Below are positions 16,683-26,555 of a stretch of 64,000 bases of DNA, piece by piece. Below the pieces are notes generated by a model. It saw only the letters and a program-made list of their open reading frames with translations, made no database searches and had not been told where the DNA came from. The translations under genes and the position numbers were made by a program. The first letter of the stretch is position 1. The number at the start of each line of letters is the position of its first letter. The stretch spans positions 1-64,000 of the forward strand of contig JARKQY010000014.1 in NCBI GenBank assembly GCA_029974635.1, read 5' to 3'. The stretch comes from Bacillota bacterium. Its GTDB lineage: Bacteria; Bacillota; UBA4882; UBA8346.

Positions 16683-16942
16683 GAATCTCCTCCCGATTCC
16701 AGTTTAAACTCACCCAATTTCGGTTCCTGATCGTTAAATCCTAACAAAATTTCCAGGCGCCCTTCAGCGGCATCCAGTTTGCCCGCGCAATAGCGAGCCA
16801 AACCGATTCCCTCTTCAAAAAGGGTCAAGCCTTCCTCCAAGGTAAGGTCCCCATTTTCCAAGCGTTGCACGATTTCCTCCAATCGCGAGGCTGCCTCTTC
16901 GTAACTGCGTTCACCGGGTTTATCTTTCTCTAAACTGGTCAT
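16679..16942 (-). CDS. xseB: Exodeoxyribonuclease VII small subunit
   Basis: 87 residues, the normal size. It shows the family pattern YEEAASRLEEIVQRLENGDL, TLEEGLTLFEEGIGLARYC and a helical-hairpin fold. With XseA it forms exonuclease VII, which degrades single-stranded DNA into acid-soluble oligonucleotides. ATG at 16942 has AAAGGAG upstream. It lies 37 bp after xseA and overlaps the prenyl synthase gene. Confidence 0.93.
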   Translation of the reverse strand: MTSLEKDKPGERSYEEAASRLEEIVQRLENGDLTLEEGLTLFEEGIGLARYCAGKLDAAEGRLEILLGFNDQEPKLGEFKLESGGDS

Positions 16943-16979
16943 GCCATTCTCCTTTAAGATCTTTATAATTATTTATATT

Positions 16980-18197
16980 TTACATTGCTGTCTTGCCAGG
17001 CTTTTTGGAAGTACAATTCAGGGTCAATTCGCCAACCGCCAGAGTCAGCTTAATCTCCTCGCCGATGTCCACCTGATCGGACCGTTTAATAAAACGGCCG
17101 TCCCCTTTTTGGGCAATGGAATAGCCTCTTTCAAGAGTAGCCAGCGGACTGAGAGTGTTTAATTTGCCGATAATTTGCAGGTAGCATTCCCGCCTTATTC
17201 TTAACTCTTGCTTCACACAACGGATCATCTTTTCGGAAAACAGATCCAATTCCTGCCTCCGGGTGTTGAGCATTTGCCCGGGATACAAAAACACCCGGCT
17301 TTGGGTTATTCTTTGAAGATTACGGCGTTCGTTCTGAAATTTCCGTTTCACTGCCTGGATTAACCGTTTTTGGCAGTTCTCGACACTGCGCTGTAAAATG
17401 GCCTGTTCGGGTACTGCCAGTTCAGCGGCTGCAGAAGGGGTTGGAGCTCTTAAATCCGCTACAAAGTCGGCAATGGTAAAATCCGTTTCGTGGCCCACCG
17501 CTGAAATGACAGGTTCCGGAAAATCCGCGATGGAGCGGGCTACTCGCTCATCGTTAAAAGCCCAGAGTTCCTCTAATGAACCGCCGCCGCGGCCGATAAT
17601 AATCAAATCCAGGGCTGTAAACCGGCCGGCGTCCTGTAAAGCTTTAATTAGACTTAAAGGAGCTTCTTCACCCTGAACTTGGGCGGGAAAAACAAGAATA
17701 TCCAGATTCGGGCGGCGTCTGCGCAGAATCTGGATCATATCCTGAATAGCCGCCCCGGTCGGGGAGGTAATCAAGCCGATCTTTTGGGGCAACGGCGGCA
17801 AGGGCCTTTTTCGCCCGGGATCAAATAAACCTTCCTGTTCCAACTTATTTTTAAGTTTTTCAAAAGCCTGGTAGAGATTTCCAAGGCCGGCCTCTGCCAA
17901 ATCATCAACATAAAGCTGGTATTGACCGCTTTTTTCATAGATTGAAATCCGCCCCCGGACTGTTACCGCCATACCTTCAACAGGTTTGAACCGCAATCGT
18001 TGCGCCTGCGATCGAAACATCACGCATTTTATACAGGCAGCCTCGTCTTTCAGCGTAAAATACAAATGACCGGAGGTATGGGCGGTAAAATTAGAAATTT
18101 CGCCGCGAATCCCAACATCCTCCAGTAAAAAGTTATCCTCAATAAGGCGTTTTAAAGCAGATGTTAATTGTGAAACGGTGATATATCTGATATCCAA
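16980..18197 (-). CDS. xseA: Exodeoxyribonuclease VII large subunit
   Basis: 405 residues. The N-terminal OB-fold nucleic-acid-binding domain (about 1-100) includes the GEISNFTAHTSGHLYFTLKD motif. The catalytic region that follows carries LITSPTGAAIQDM, IIGRGGGSLEELWAFNDE and AVGHETDFTIADFVADLRAPTPS. The C-terminus is a long helical region that in known structures binds XseB copies. The start appears to be TTG at 18197. It is the first gene of the isoprenoid/OLE cluster. Confidence 0.95.
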   Translation of the reverse strand: MDIRYITVSQLTSALKRLIEDNFLLEDVGIRGEISNFTAHTSGHLYFTLKDEAACIKCVMFRSQAQRLRFKPVEGMAVTVRGRISIYEKSGQYQLYVDDLAEAGLGNLYQAFEKLKNKLEQEGLFDPGRKRPLPPLPQKIGLITSPTGAAIQDMIQILRRRRPNLDILVFPAQVQGEEAPLSLIKALQDAGRFTALDLIIIGRGGGSLEELWAFNDERVARSIADFPEPVISAVGHETDFTIADFVADLRAPTPSAAAELAVPEQAILQRSVENCQKRLIQAVKRKFQNERRNLQRITQSRVFLYPGQMLNTRRQELDLFSEKMIRCVKQELRIRRECYLQIIGKLNTLSPLATLERGYSIAQKGDGRFIKRSDQVDIGEEIKLTLAVGELTLNCTSKKPGKTAM

Positions 18198-18768
18198 ACG
18201 TCAATTCCCCGCATCTTAAAGTTTTCGTATGAATGCCGGTGGTCTCCAAAAGCAAAAATCCCAAATTGAAAAATTGAATTATCCTGTCAATCAAGGTTAA
18301 ATTAACCGATCTATTTAAATTCCATAATAAAAAATAAAATCCTGCCGGGAAAACAGTTATTCGTTATTGGTGATCAGTTGTTAGTTATCTGGTTATCAAG
18401 TTATTAGTTCTGTAGCAATCGGTTTTGGTATGAAAATAGAAGCGGGGAGCGTCTCGTGTCGACCCTGAATTCTCCGGTAGCTTTCCAATTTTTGATAAAT
18501 TAGAACTTAAAATCTGGCAATACCGCTAATAAGATGATCTATACCCATGAAACCACTTGAAATGAACCATTAAATGCAGCGTTATCATTATATAATCCCA
18601 ATAATGAATCCAACTGATCCGCCTTTCCACTCTTACCATCAATTGCTTAAAGGGATTTACGTGGAAGTGCGGAAATGTCTTTTAAGTATTATGTAAATTT
18701 CAATGTTATTTTTTATGAACCGGAATAATAATTTTTCACGTCGATTCAATGAAAGGAGTTATATTAAA
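18198..18768. other. Long intergenic region between divergent xseA and SLH gene
   Basis: About 570 bases with no supported gene. It must hold divergent promoters, but none was clear enough to place. It includes an AT-rich phrase with repeated GTTATT/AGTTAT words (about 18355-18415), which recurs near 26370-26500 and 46469-46500. A purine-rich AAAGGAG ribosome site at 18752-18758 belongs to the SLH gene. Confidence 0.4.
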
Positions 18769-20016
18769 ATGGTCGTTCGTAAACGGAAATTCTTTGTCAT
18801 GCTCGTGGGGATTATCCTGGGAACCCTCATCTTCAGCGCTGAGGTTAACGCTCAGCCAGTTCTTCCCGATATTCAGGGCAGTTGGGCGCAACAGTCCATC
18901 CAGAAACTGATTGATACGGGTGTTGTCAACGGTTACCCCGACGGCACCTTTAAACCGGAGCAGCCCATCACCCGGGCTGAGTTTGCCAAAATGTTGGCCA
19001 AAGCCTTCCATTATGACTCCGATTCCGCGCGGCTCGCGCCTGATATTGCCGAAAGTTGGGCCGAATCGTATATTAACGCCGTCGGCGGCAAGAAAATCAT
19101 GAATGCCTTTTCCGACGGCAATTTCAAACCAGAGCAAAATATGAACCGATCTCAAGTGGTGACTATGTTGAGCCGGATCATTAACTTGGGTACTGTTCGC
19201 GAAAAATATAATCCGGAATGGACCCCTAGCTTCACGGATGTTCCGGTAAATCATTCATCGTTCCGGGCGGTAGAAATCGCCAATCAACTGGAGGTCTTGC
19301 CTCCGTCGTATAAAACGGTATTTCAGCCGGATAAACCGGTTACCCGATCCGAAGCGGCATGGATGATTCAAGCTATGAGCCAGATCCAGATCTCCAAAGG
19401 AAAGATCTCTCATGTGGATGTAAACTCCGGCCTGGTGAATGTCCTGACCGAAAGCGGCGAACCTTTACTGGCGATGCTGACTCCCGAATCAATTATATTG
19501 CGGAACTATGTCAGCAGTGATATTGATGCTTTAGTAAGCAATGATACCGCCACTGTTATCGCCCTGCCGTCGGGAACGGTTAAATTCTTCAAATCCTTTG
19601 GCGAGGTCACCAAAAACGACCTGCTTTCACGGCTCAGTTCCATGACCAAGGGCCGGATCACCACCGATCAGGTTCAGGCTTTGATGTCCGGCGACTGGGG
19701 TGCAATCCAGAATGATATGAAAACGGGTATTTATAACAAAATGGTGGATATGGGCCTGACCCCGGCGGAAGCCGAAAGCATCATGCAACAGGACTGGAAC
19801 TACCTGGACACTCTGAGCCGTGACCGTTTGGCATCAGCCATTTCGAATTATGTCGGCATCACCCAAGAGTTCGGTCAAGCCATATTAGCCCGGGATGTTG
19901 AAAAAATCAAGGAATATGGGAAGATTGAACTGGCAACCGCGGCTTTAAGCAGGATACTCGGGGCGACAAATCCGGAAGATAACTATAATAATGAAAATCC
20001 CGAGGAACTGTATTGA
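18769..20016 (+). CDS. SLH-domain cell-envelope protein
   Basis: 415 residues from ATG at 18769, ten bases after AAAGGAG. An ATG further upstream (18703 or later) lacks a signal-like start. Signal peptide about 1-28 (FVMLVGIILGTLIFSAEVNA). Three S-layer homology repeats follow: about 30-80 (DGTFKPEQPITRAEFAKML), 85-140 (DGNFKPEQNMNRSQVVTML) and 150-210 (FQPDKPVTRSEAAWMI). These bind secondary cell-wall polymer or peptidoglycan. Residues of about 215-280 look like a small beta domain, and the C-terminus is helical and unrecognised. In diderm Firmicutes, N-terminal SLH domains can tether outer-membrane proteins to the wall, but no porin-like C-terminus is seen here. Confidence 0.88.
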   Translation: MVVRKRKFFVMLVGIILGTLIFSAEVNAQPVLPDIQGSWAQQSIQKLIDTGVVNGYPDGTFKPEQPITRAEFAKMLAKAFHYDSDSARLAPDIAESWAESYINAVGGKKIMNAFSDGNFKPEQNMNRSQVVTMLSRIINLGTVREKYNPEWTPSFTDVPVNHSSFRAVEIANQLEVLPPSYKTVFQPDKPVTRSEAAWMIQAMSQIQISKGKISHVDVNSGLVNVLTESGEPLLAMLTPESIILRNYVSSDIDALVSNDTATVIALPSGTVKFFKSFGEVTKNDLLSRLSSMTKGRITTDQVQALMSGDWGAIQNDMKTGIYNKMVDMGLTPAEAESIMQQDWNYLDTLSRDRLASAISNYVGITQEFGQAILARDVEKIKEYGKIELATAALSRILGATNPEDNYNNENPEELY

Positions 20017-20027
20017 GGATTGCCGTC

Positions 20028-20060
20028 AAACGCATGAGCAAAAATGTCTCATGCGTTTTT
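20028..20060 (+). terminator. Rho-independent terminator after the SLH gene
   Basis: Stem AAACGCATGAG (20028-20038) with its complement at 20048-20058, a 9-base loop, and T-run at 20056-20060. It lies 12 bases after the stop codon. Confidence 0.85.
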
Positions 20061-20083
20061 GATTTTGCAAAATAAAATAAAGT

Positions 20084-20473
20084 TTACACCTCGTCTACCT
20101 TTCTACCGCAATTTCCACAAAACTTGACCCCGTCTTCTATTTCAGTCTTGCAGCTATCACAAAACCTTTTACCCATTGCTTCCGCCGCTTTGACACGGAC
20201 TACCTGCAGTTCCGCTTCCTTTTCCCCGATTTGAGCTTCCAAAGTTTTTATGGATTCGCATTGTTCTTGAATCCCGCTTTGATCAAAGCTGTCCTGAAGG
20301 TACATTTGATATACCGTTTCGCCAAGTTTCTGCTGCAGATCACTCATTTGACCATTTAAATTACCGATTTGGCTCTTAATTTTGGTAACCTCAAGCATCT
20401 CTTGGGATTTAACGCTTACCGCGGCCAATCCCTTATCCAAACCGCTTTTAACCCTGTCGAATAAATTCGCCAT
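20084..20473 (-). CDS. Coiled-coil protein with C-terminal zinc ribbon
   Basis: 129 residues. Helical and coiled-coil for about 20-100 (LNGQMSDLQQKLGETVYQM, LEAQIGEKEAELQVVRVKA), then a CxxC...CxxC zinc ribbon (C105, C108, C119, C122; FCDSCKTEIEDGVKFCGNCG). No signal peptide, so it is cytoplasmic. Small proteins of this design are common in Firmicutes without an assigned function. ATG at 20473 has a near-perfect AAGGAGGTGA ribosome site, suggesting strong translation. Confidence 0.7.
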   Translation of the reverse strand: MANLFDRVKSGLDKGLAAVSVKSQEMLEVTKIKSQIGNLNGQMSDLQQKLGETVYQMYLQDSFDQSGIQEQCESIKTLEAQIGEKEAELQVVRVKAAEAMGKRFCDSCKTEIEDGVKFCGNCGRKVDEV

Positions 20474-20644
20474 ACCTTCACCTCCTTACAGTTTGGGCCG
20501 TCATTCCACCTATAATATTATGCAACAAAAACCCGGTTTTAATCTGTCAATATGAAACCATTTATTGATTCAAAAAATAGGGTCTCCCCAAAACACAACA
20601 AAGCATTTAAAGATAACTTTTACACCCGGGAGAGCAACTTATTG

Positions 20645-21601
20645 TTACGCCGAAATTTCGCCCCGGAAATAATCCCGGTTGATGATAATTTTAATGCTTC
20701 GCGGTATTACATTGATTTCAAACGGAGAACTACCCAGAGTTTCTCCATCCACTTCCAGTTGAATCTCGGGTTCGGACTCCACCTTTACTTTTTGGCTACG
20801 GGTGATGTGAACTTGCGGAAGATGAATAAAGGAGCCATCATATAGTTTGGATACATTTTTAAGGATTTGAAATTTGGTCATCTTTTTGATTAGCGTAAGA
20901 TCCAACAATCCGTCGTCGGGAATCGCTTTCGGCGCCTGCATCATTCCTCCGCCACTGTACTTGCAAATACCAACATTCATACTCAAAAGATCGGCGGTAA
21001 TCTCTTCATGATCGGCGGTTACTCTAACCTTGGAATGCTTGTATTTCAATAAACAGGAAAACAAGTTGATAAGGTACGTATAAACGCCCATCTTTCGTCC
21101 CAAATCCTTATGTTGATTGGTTTTTTCCACTACTAAAGCGTCATATCCAATTCCGGCGATATTAACAAAATATCTGCTTTTTTGCAGGCCGTTATGATCT
21201 CGATAACAGACATGCCCAACATCCTGAAGGTATGTAACCCCGGATTGAATGGTACTTACCGCATCAGAATAAATATCCGGAATCCCCACAGTCCTTCGCC
21301 AATCATTTCCGGTCCCCACAGGAATCATAGCTAACGTAATATCAGTTGTCGGTATCTGCGTTTGTGAGAAGATGCCGTTAACAACTTCGTTTGCGGTGCC
21401 ATCCCCTCCCACCGCCAAAATTCGGCGCCAACCCCTGCGAATCGCATCCAATGTCAATTCAGTGGCGTGATTCCGGCATTCGGTGAATTCAACCCGGCAA
21501 TGAATGCCGGCTTTTTGTAACAATGCCTCGATATGAGGCCAGTCCAACTTTCCCTTCCCCGAACCGGAGCAGGGGTTAACCACCGTGTACCAAGATTTCA
21601 T
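20645..21601 (-). CDS. Diacylglycerol/lipid kinase family protein
   Basis: 318 residues. The N-terminal DAGK catalytic domain has VVNPCSGSGKGK (about 7-18), the nucleotide-site motif GGDGTANEV (65-73) and MIPVGTGNDWRR. The C-terminal beta-sandwich domain ends in EVDGETLGSSPFEINVIP, typical of DgkB/YegS/BmrU proteins. It likely phosphorylates diacylglycerol or a related lipid at the membrane. Next to a LpxB-like and a methyltransferase gene, but with gaps, so co-transcription is uncertain. Confidence 0.88.
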   Translation of the reverse strand: MKSWYTVVNPCSGSGKGKLDWPHIEALLQKAGIHCRVEFTECRNHATELTLDAIRRGWRRILAVGGDGTANEVVNGIFSQTQIPTTDITLAMIPVGTGNDWRRTVGIPDIYSDAVSTIQSGVTYLQDVGHVCYRDHNGLQKSRYFVNIAGIGYDALVVEKTNQHKDLGRKMGVYTYLINLFSCLLKYKHSKVRVTADHEEITADLLSMNVGICKYSGGGMMQAPKAIPDDGLLDLTLIKKMTKFQILKNVSKLYDGSFIHLPQVHITRSQKVKVESEPEIQLEVDGETLGSSPFEINVIPRSIKIIINRDYFRGEISA

Positions 21602-21658
21602 TATTTATACTCCAAAGTTAATATCAAAATCGGTTATCGTCTAATTATATCATATTTA

Positions 21659-22885
21659 TTATAATAAATTTACCAGATTCACAATCTCCTGCGCAATACG
21701 CCGAGCCCCTCCCGGTCCTCCCATGCGTTCCCGCCCCACTTCGGACATCCGGTTTTGCCGTATTGGATCGGTAAGAATAGCCAACATTTCCCGGGCTACA
21801 ATTTCAGGGTTACGCTCAACCAGGCTGATGGAATCACCTAACAATTTTTTTTGCGTGGCCACGAATTTCGGCGTAAATTGCGGCCCCCTCCCGGCAAAAG
21901 TGATAACGGGTTTTCCGAGGCCCACCGCCTGTTCGTTACCCGTACCGGCAAGTCCCACGATTAAATCGCTGGCCGCTAAAACATCCGCAAATCTTCCCCG
22001 GGTCAATGCAACTCGAATTTTTAAAACAGCTGAACATTGATTCCCCTCATAATCCAAATAACCCGAAATACCCCGCTCTAATTCATCCGGCGCAGGCTGC
22101 TGATAATTCCAGCCTTCCGCCCCTAACCGGCCGATGATTTCAGCGGTGCCCAAAGAACCGGCTAAAGCCACCAGATAACGAATATTCTTATGTTTTTCAT
22201 CATCCGAGAGCAGATCGGTAAAGTGAATGATGACTTGGGCTATATCCTCCAAGTTATCGTAAGCCTCAAACCTGCTGCCCGGCAATATACCGATGGTCCA
22301 ATAAGCCCCCGGTTCCTTCAGGTCGTCTCCTTGATAATCCAGGGAATCCATCATTACATTACCAAGAAACTCGGCCGGCAAGCCGTATCTGGCTAATGAT
22401 TCAGCAGTAATCGCATCCCGTGTGAATATTCTATGGCAAAAACGCTGCATCCAACGGCGTTCGATGGCCCAATGGGGTGAGACGTAATCTGATTTGGCGG
22501 TTGGCAATAAAATAAGCGGGCGTTTTAAAAAATAACCGGCTAATAGGGTCAAATAATTATCTCCGACACATACTGCAGCGTCAATCTCCCGGCGAATCCT
22601 TCGTAACGCCCGGATCTGGCGCATGGTCAGCGGCAACAACCCCGCCCGGAGATCCATCATCCAGTTTCGAATCCCGTTTCGGACAAAACCACCGCTGGGC
22701 ATATTTTCTCCGCCCAAAATCAGCGGGACATGGATGGCGGAATAAGCGGCCCCAGTGCCGACAATGGGCAAAGCCCGGATCTCCAAACCGGGTTCATTTA
22801 CCAGGTTTTGAATAATCCGGGCGGCTATCATGTCCTCACCATGTCCGTTACTCATAAAAAGCACTTTTTTGACGGGCCTGTTCAT
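21659..22885 (-). CDS. Lipid-A-disaccharide-synthase-related glycosyltransferase
   Basis: 408 residues of the GT-B fold. An N-terminal glycine-rich loop FMSNGHGEDMIAA (about 10-22), a C-terminal donor-binding region (SDLIVGLAGTGNEQAVGLGKPV), and PQFTPKFVATQKKLLG. It matches the family annotated as lipid-A-disaccharide synthase-related, found in cyanobacteria, Deinococci and some Firmicutes. Its true acceptor is unknown, and it should not be called lpxB. It overlaps nothing and begins eight bases after the methyltransferase stop, suggesting a two-gene operon. Confidence 0.8.
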   Translation of the reverse strand: MNRPVKKVLFMSNGHGEDMIAARIIQNLVNEPGLEIRALPIVGTGAAYSAIHVPLILGGENMPSGGFVRNGIRNWMMDLRAGLLPLTMRQIRALRRIRREIDAAVCVGDNYLTLLAGYFLKRPLILLPTAKSDYVSPHWAIERRWMQRFCHRIFTRDAITAESLARYGLPAEFLGNVMMDSLDYQGDDLKEPGAYWTIGILPGSRFEAYDNLEDIAQVIIHFTDLLSDDEKHKNIRYLVALAGSLGTAEIIGRLGAEGWNYQQPAPDELERGISGYLDYEGNQCSAVLKIRVALTRGRFADVLAASDLIVGLAGTGNEQAVGLGKPVITFAGRGPQFTPKFVATQKKLLGDSISLVERNPEIVAREMLAILTDPIRQNRMSEVGRERMGGPGGARRIAQEIVNLVNLL

Positions 22886-22892
22886 TACAACC

Positions 22893-23735
22893 TCACGCTT
22901 TCAGTTGCCATAATTGAATGATATAATCCAGCTTGGCTTTGAATTTCTCCTTGTCAAACTTGTCGGGAGTATGTTCCCAGATATAATAACGCACTTTTTT
23001 CAACTGGCCGCCCATGGTCAGTTTCACTAAAAACTTGAGCACTCCAGGGACTTTATTGTTAAGCATGTCGCTGATAATATCGGCTGCCGGCAGCATATAC
23101 TGCTGATAACAATAACTGCCGAATTCGAGAGTCGGCAAAGCGTTGTCGGTAATGTCCTCTTCCTTTAATAAAGTGAAGCTTTTCTGCGTAATTTCCATGA
23201 ATGGGCCTTTGACTTTACAAGTTTTATAAAAGGGGTCGTCAGCTTTCCGAAAGTAATCGGCCAGCAATAAATAACCGCCCGGATTCAAAATCTCGGTAAG
23301 TTTTTTGACGGCCCGGGGCCAGTCCAAATATTGCGAACTCTCACTCATTAAGACCAGATCGAATTTCTTTCCCAACTGGCTATCCTCAAACTTGGATTTG
23401 GTGAATGGAATTGCCGGATATTTTTGATTAATCACAGCTTTTTGGTATTTATCATTGGACAAACAGTGGACTTGATAGCCTTTTTCGGTAAGTAATCGCG
23501 CGGTGGTGCCAATACCGGCTCCCACATCCAATATAGTCTTTACCCCATCCGGAATAAAAGTAAACACACGATTGGTATATTCAAGCTGGGCTTGCTTTAC
23601 TTCCGTCAGTGAAAATTTCTCCCCGGTAAACTTCTTTTGGGGGAAATAACCCCAGTGCAAATGATCCAATCTCATTACTTCGGCCATAAACCGTAGCCCA
23701 TAATCCGTTCCTTCCCGGTTTTCATGTTCAGGCAT
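22893..23735 (-). CDS. SAM-dependent methyltransferase
   Basis: 280 residues from ATG at 23735, with GAGGAG eight bases upstream; an in-frame start six codons earlier is weaker. Class I Rossmann motif I ILDVGAGIGTTARLL (about 68-82), motif II around VHCLSND, and motif IV FDLVLMSESSQYLDW. The C-terminal half is helical and has several aromatic residues, as in small-molecule or lipid methyltransferases. Substrate unknown. The neighbours (LpxB-like protein, lipid kinase) suggest an envelope lipid or glycan. Confidence 0.8.
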   Translation of the reverse strand: MPEHENREGTDYGLRFMAEVMRLDHLHWGYFPQKKFTGEKFSLTEVKQAQLEYTNRVFTFIPDGVKTILDVGAGIGTTARLLTEKGYQVHCLSNDKYQKAVINQKYPAIPFTKSKFEDSQLGKKFDLVLMSESSQYLDWPRAVKKLTEILNPGGYLLLADYFRKADDPFYKTCKVKGPFMEITQKSFTLLKEEDITDNALPTLEFGSYCYQQYMLPAADIISDMLNNKVPGVLKFLVKLTMGGQLKKVRYYIWEHTPDKFDKEKFKAKLDYIIQLWQLKA

Positions 23736-23961
23736 ACACCAAGCTCCTCTCATTAGTTGATAGATTAAACTTGTATGACAAAAACAAGTTAGCCGTTTAT
23801 TTAAAAATTCCTGCCAAAATAAGAGAACATTTAAACCAGAGCTAAAACATTATGTTTTCCGCCTTACTGAATAAATGCCGTATTCGTGCCAAAATATCAT
23901 CCCATTGTTCCGGATTTATGAATATTCTTTTATTAAGCCAGACCTCACTGGAGTGTTGGAG

Positions 23962-24219
23962 ATGCCATCGCTGAAAATCGTTCTAAAAGTACCCCGGCTT
24001 GCGGATAGCAAAGTCAAATTAAAATTGGAGATTGAAAGCAATCCCGTAAAACCCATACATCCTAACAATTCAACCCGGGATATCAAAAAAATGGAGGAAC
24101 AGATACCAAATGAATCTCTCCCGTTATTTGACTATCCTGAAGAATTGGTTTGCGCTACCGGACAGCCACCTTTTTGGAAAAAAATCCCTATATGGTTGAA
24201 ATTTTGGCAAAGGCATTAA
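23962..24219 (+). CDS. Small hypothetical protein
   Basis: 85 residues from ATG at 23962, with GGAG eight bases upstream; an earlier in-frame start at 23875 lacks a good site. The N-terminal half looks beta-rich and charged (KIVLKVPRLADSKVKLKL). The C-terminus is short, aromatic and basic (PFWKKIPIWLKFWQRH), possibly a membrane-surface helix. It is convergent with cysS. No family is recognised, and the frame could be fortuitous. Confidence 0.4.
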   Translation: MPSLKIVLKVPRLADSKVKLKLEIESNPVKPIHPNNSTRDIKKMEEQIPNESLPLFDYPEELVCATGQPPFWKKIPIWLKFWQRH

Positions 24220-24236
24220 AAAAGCAATAACCCTGT

Positions 24237-25685
24237 TTATTCAAATCGCCATCTTACTCCCTGAGGGGTATCTTCAATAATTACACCCTTACTCTTTAAT
24301 TCGTCACGGATCTCATCGGCCAAGGCCCAATTTTTCTCTTTTTTGGCCTGGGTACGCCGGGCGATATAATCGTTTATTTCAGCCTCATCCAGTGACTTCG
24401 ATTGGGACTCGGGTTCTGTTTGATAAAAAATTCCGAGTATCCCCCCCAAAGTGATTAAAGTGGTTAACGCTTGGGCGAGAACTTCATTGGCTGCTGCGGT
24501 TAATTTGAACTCACGCTTCAATACCCAGCGGTTCGTCTCCCGCACCAAATCATGGATGCTTGCTAAGGCTTGCGGGGTGTTAAAATCATCCTCCATAGCC
24601 GCTACAAACTCCCGCTCGATTTGGATGATGGTTTCTTTTAACTGACGGATCCCGTCGGTATTGGTTTGATCATGATCAATGCTCGCATTTAACTGATGTT
24701 TCCAGTTAAATACAGCGATCTCCAGACGCTCCAAACCTTTGGCTGCCGCATTCAGTTCTTCCTCCCCAAAATTAATGGGATTGCGGTAATGAGTGCCCAG
24801 CAGCCAAAAACGAATGACTTTGGGCGAGAATCTTCTGCTGATATCCCGGATGGTTGAAAAATTGCCCATGGATTTTCCCATCCGTTCACCGCTAATAGTC
24901 ACAAAAGCATTATGAAGCCAATATTTTACGAATTCTTTGCCGGAATAAGCTTCGGATTGGGCGATTTCATTCTCATGGTGCGGGAAGACCAGGTCTTCTC
25001 CCCCGCCGTGAATATCAAAACCACTTCCCAAATATTTCAAGGACATTGCCGAACATTCAATATGCCAGCCCGGCCGCCCCGGTCCCCATGGTGAATCCCA
25101 ACTGATTTCTCCCGGTTTGGCAGCTTTCCATAAGGTGAAATCCATGGGATCCTGCTTAGCCTCATTGACTTCAACCCGGGCCCCGGCCTGAAGTTCATCA
25201 AGGGACCGGCCTGATAGTTTTCCGTAATCCTTGAACTTTTTCACCGAATAATAAACATCGCCTTTTAGCACATAAGCATAGCCTTTATCGGTTAAACCCC
25301 TGATCATCTCGATAATATCCGGGAGATGCTGGGAAACCTTGGGATAATTATCAGCCGGCATAACCCCTAAAGCCTTTAAATCTTCTTGATAAATGGCGGC
25401 ATATTCGGCGGCCAAGTCCAGGGGATAGCGATTGGTTTGGGCCGCCCGGTTGATGATTTTATCATCCACGTCGGTAATATTTTGGATATAAGTCACTTGA
25501 TAACCACGATATGCTAAAAAGCGGCGCACACAATCCCAAAAAACCGGCGGCCGGGCATTACCGATATGCGCATAATTATAAGGGGTCACCCCACAGGCAT
25601 AAATACTGACTTTTCCCGGTTCCCGCGGGACAAAATCCTCTTTTTTCTTGGTTAAGGTGTTATATACTCGCAAGGCCAATTCCAA
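24237..25685 (-). CDS. cysS: Cysteinyl-tRNA synthetase
   Basis: 482 residues, full-length class I synthetase. It has the HIGH-type motif YAHIGNARP, zinc ligand Cys in YACGVTPYN, the WHIECSAMS region, and the KMSKS-type loop GERMGKSMGN. It charges tRNA-Cys with cysteine. The start is TTG at 25685 with AAAGGAGCGA upstream. It follows cysE closely and shares the cysteine-specific T-box leader. Confidence 0.95.
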   Translation of the reverse strand: MELALRVYNTLTKKKEDFVPREPGKVSIYACGVTPYNYAHIGNARPPVFWDCVRRFLAYRGYQVTYIQNITDVDDKIINRAAQTNRYPLDLAAEYAAIYQEDLKALGVMPADNYPKVSQHLPDIIEMIRGLTDKGYAYVLKGDVYYSVKKFKDYGKLSGRSLDELQAGARVEVNEAKQDPMDFTLWKAAKPGEISWDSPWGPGRPGWHIECSAMSLKYLGSGFDIHGGGEDLVFPHHENEIAQSEAYSGKEFVKYWLHNAFVTISGERMGKSMGNFSTIRDISRRFSPKVIRFWLLGTHYRNPINFGEEELNAAAKGLERLEIAVFNWKHQLNASIDHDQTNTDGIRQLKETIIQIEREFVAAMEDDFNTPQALASIHDLVRETNRWVLKREFKLTAAANEVLAQALTTLITLGGILGIFYQTEPESQSKSLDEAEINDYIARRTQAKKEKNWALADEIRDELKSKGVIIEDTPQGVRWRFE

Positions 25686-25693
25686 TCGCTCCT

Positions 25694-26350
25694 TTACACC
25701 ACTTTTTTCTGTTCCAATTCGCGAACTCGCGTCTCAAGTTCCAAGATCTTCTGCTGCAAAGAATCGATCATCGTAACCACCGGGTCAATGATTTTATTAT
25801 GATCCAGATCCACGCCCCCCCGGTTTATCCGGATCCCGTCTTGAATAACAATCCGTCCGGGAACGCCGACAACGGTTGAATTAGGTGGAATCTCTCTTAT
25901 AACCACCGAACCGGCGCCGATTTTTACATTATCACCAACTGTGATGGATCCTAGTACTTTGGCTCCTGCGGCTATCATTACATTATTGCCGATGGTCGGA
26001 TGGCGTTTCCCCCTTTCTTTACCGGTCCCACCAAGGGTTACGCCTTGAAACAGAGTGACATCATCTCCGATCTCGGCAGTTTCTCCGATTACCACCCCGG
26101 TGCCGTGATCAATAAAAAATCTGTGACCGATTTTTGCTCCGGGATGAATCTCAATTCCCGTAATGAAACGGTTGAACTGCGAAATCAAGCGGGCAATAAA
26201 AAAACAGCGCCATTGATAAAACTTATGGGCCAGGCGATACCCAATCAAGGCATGTACCCCCGGGTACAGGAGCAAAATTTCAAGCCAGGATTTGGCAGCC
26301 GGATCACGTTCAAAAACCGTCTGGATATCTTCCCGCAAATGTCTGAACAT
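25694..26350 (-). CDS. cysE: Serine O-acetyltransferase
   Basis: 218 residues from ATG at 26350 (MFRHLRED). An ATG two codons earlier lies directly against the GGGAGGGG ribosome site and is less likely. A left-handed beta-helix of hexapeptide repeats includes [40 protein letters not shown] and [16 protein letters not shown]. It makes O-acetylserine, the precursor for cysteine. The final 30 residues form a coiled helix ([19 protein letters not shown]), longer than in E. coli CysE. First gene after the T-box. Confidence 0.93.
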   Translation of the reverse strand: MFRHLREDIQTVFERDPAAKSWLEILLLYPGVHALIGYRLAHKFYQWRCFFIARLISQFNRFITGIEIHPGAKIGHRFFIDHGTGVVIGETAEIGDDVTLFQGVTLGGTGKERGKRHPTIGNNVMIAAGAKVLGSITVGDNVKIGAGSVVIREIPPNSTVVGVPGRIVIQDGIRINRGGVDLDHNKIIDPVVTMIDSLQQKILELETRVRELEQKKVV

Positions 26351-26555
26351 AATCATCCCCTCCCGATTAGTTGTTAGGTATTAGTTATCTAGTTTTCGAG
26401 TTATCTGGATTAGTCATCAGTATTAGTTGTAGATCCGGCCTGCAAATCCTGATAATCCCGGTCGTAAACCCCGGCCGTTATTAAGTATAGTTACTGGTTA
26501 TTCGTTATAGAACATATTATGTAATCATCAAAAACCAATAGGATAACTGTATAAA

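Noticed and set aside
20552..20845. 97-codon plus-strand frame
   Set aside because: It mostly overlaps the opposite strand of the lipid kinase gene.
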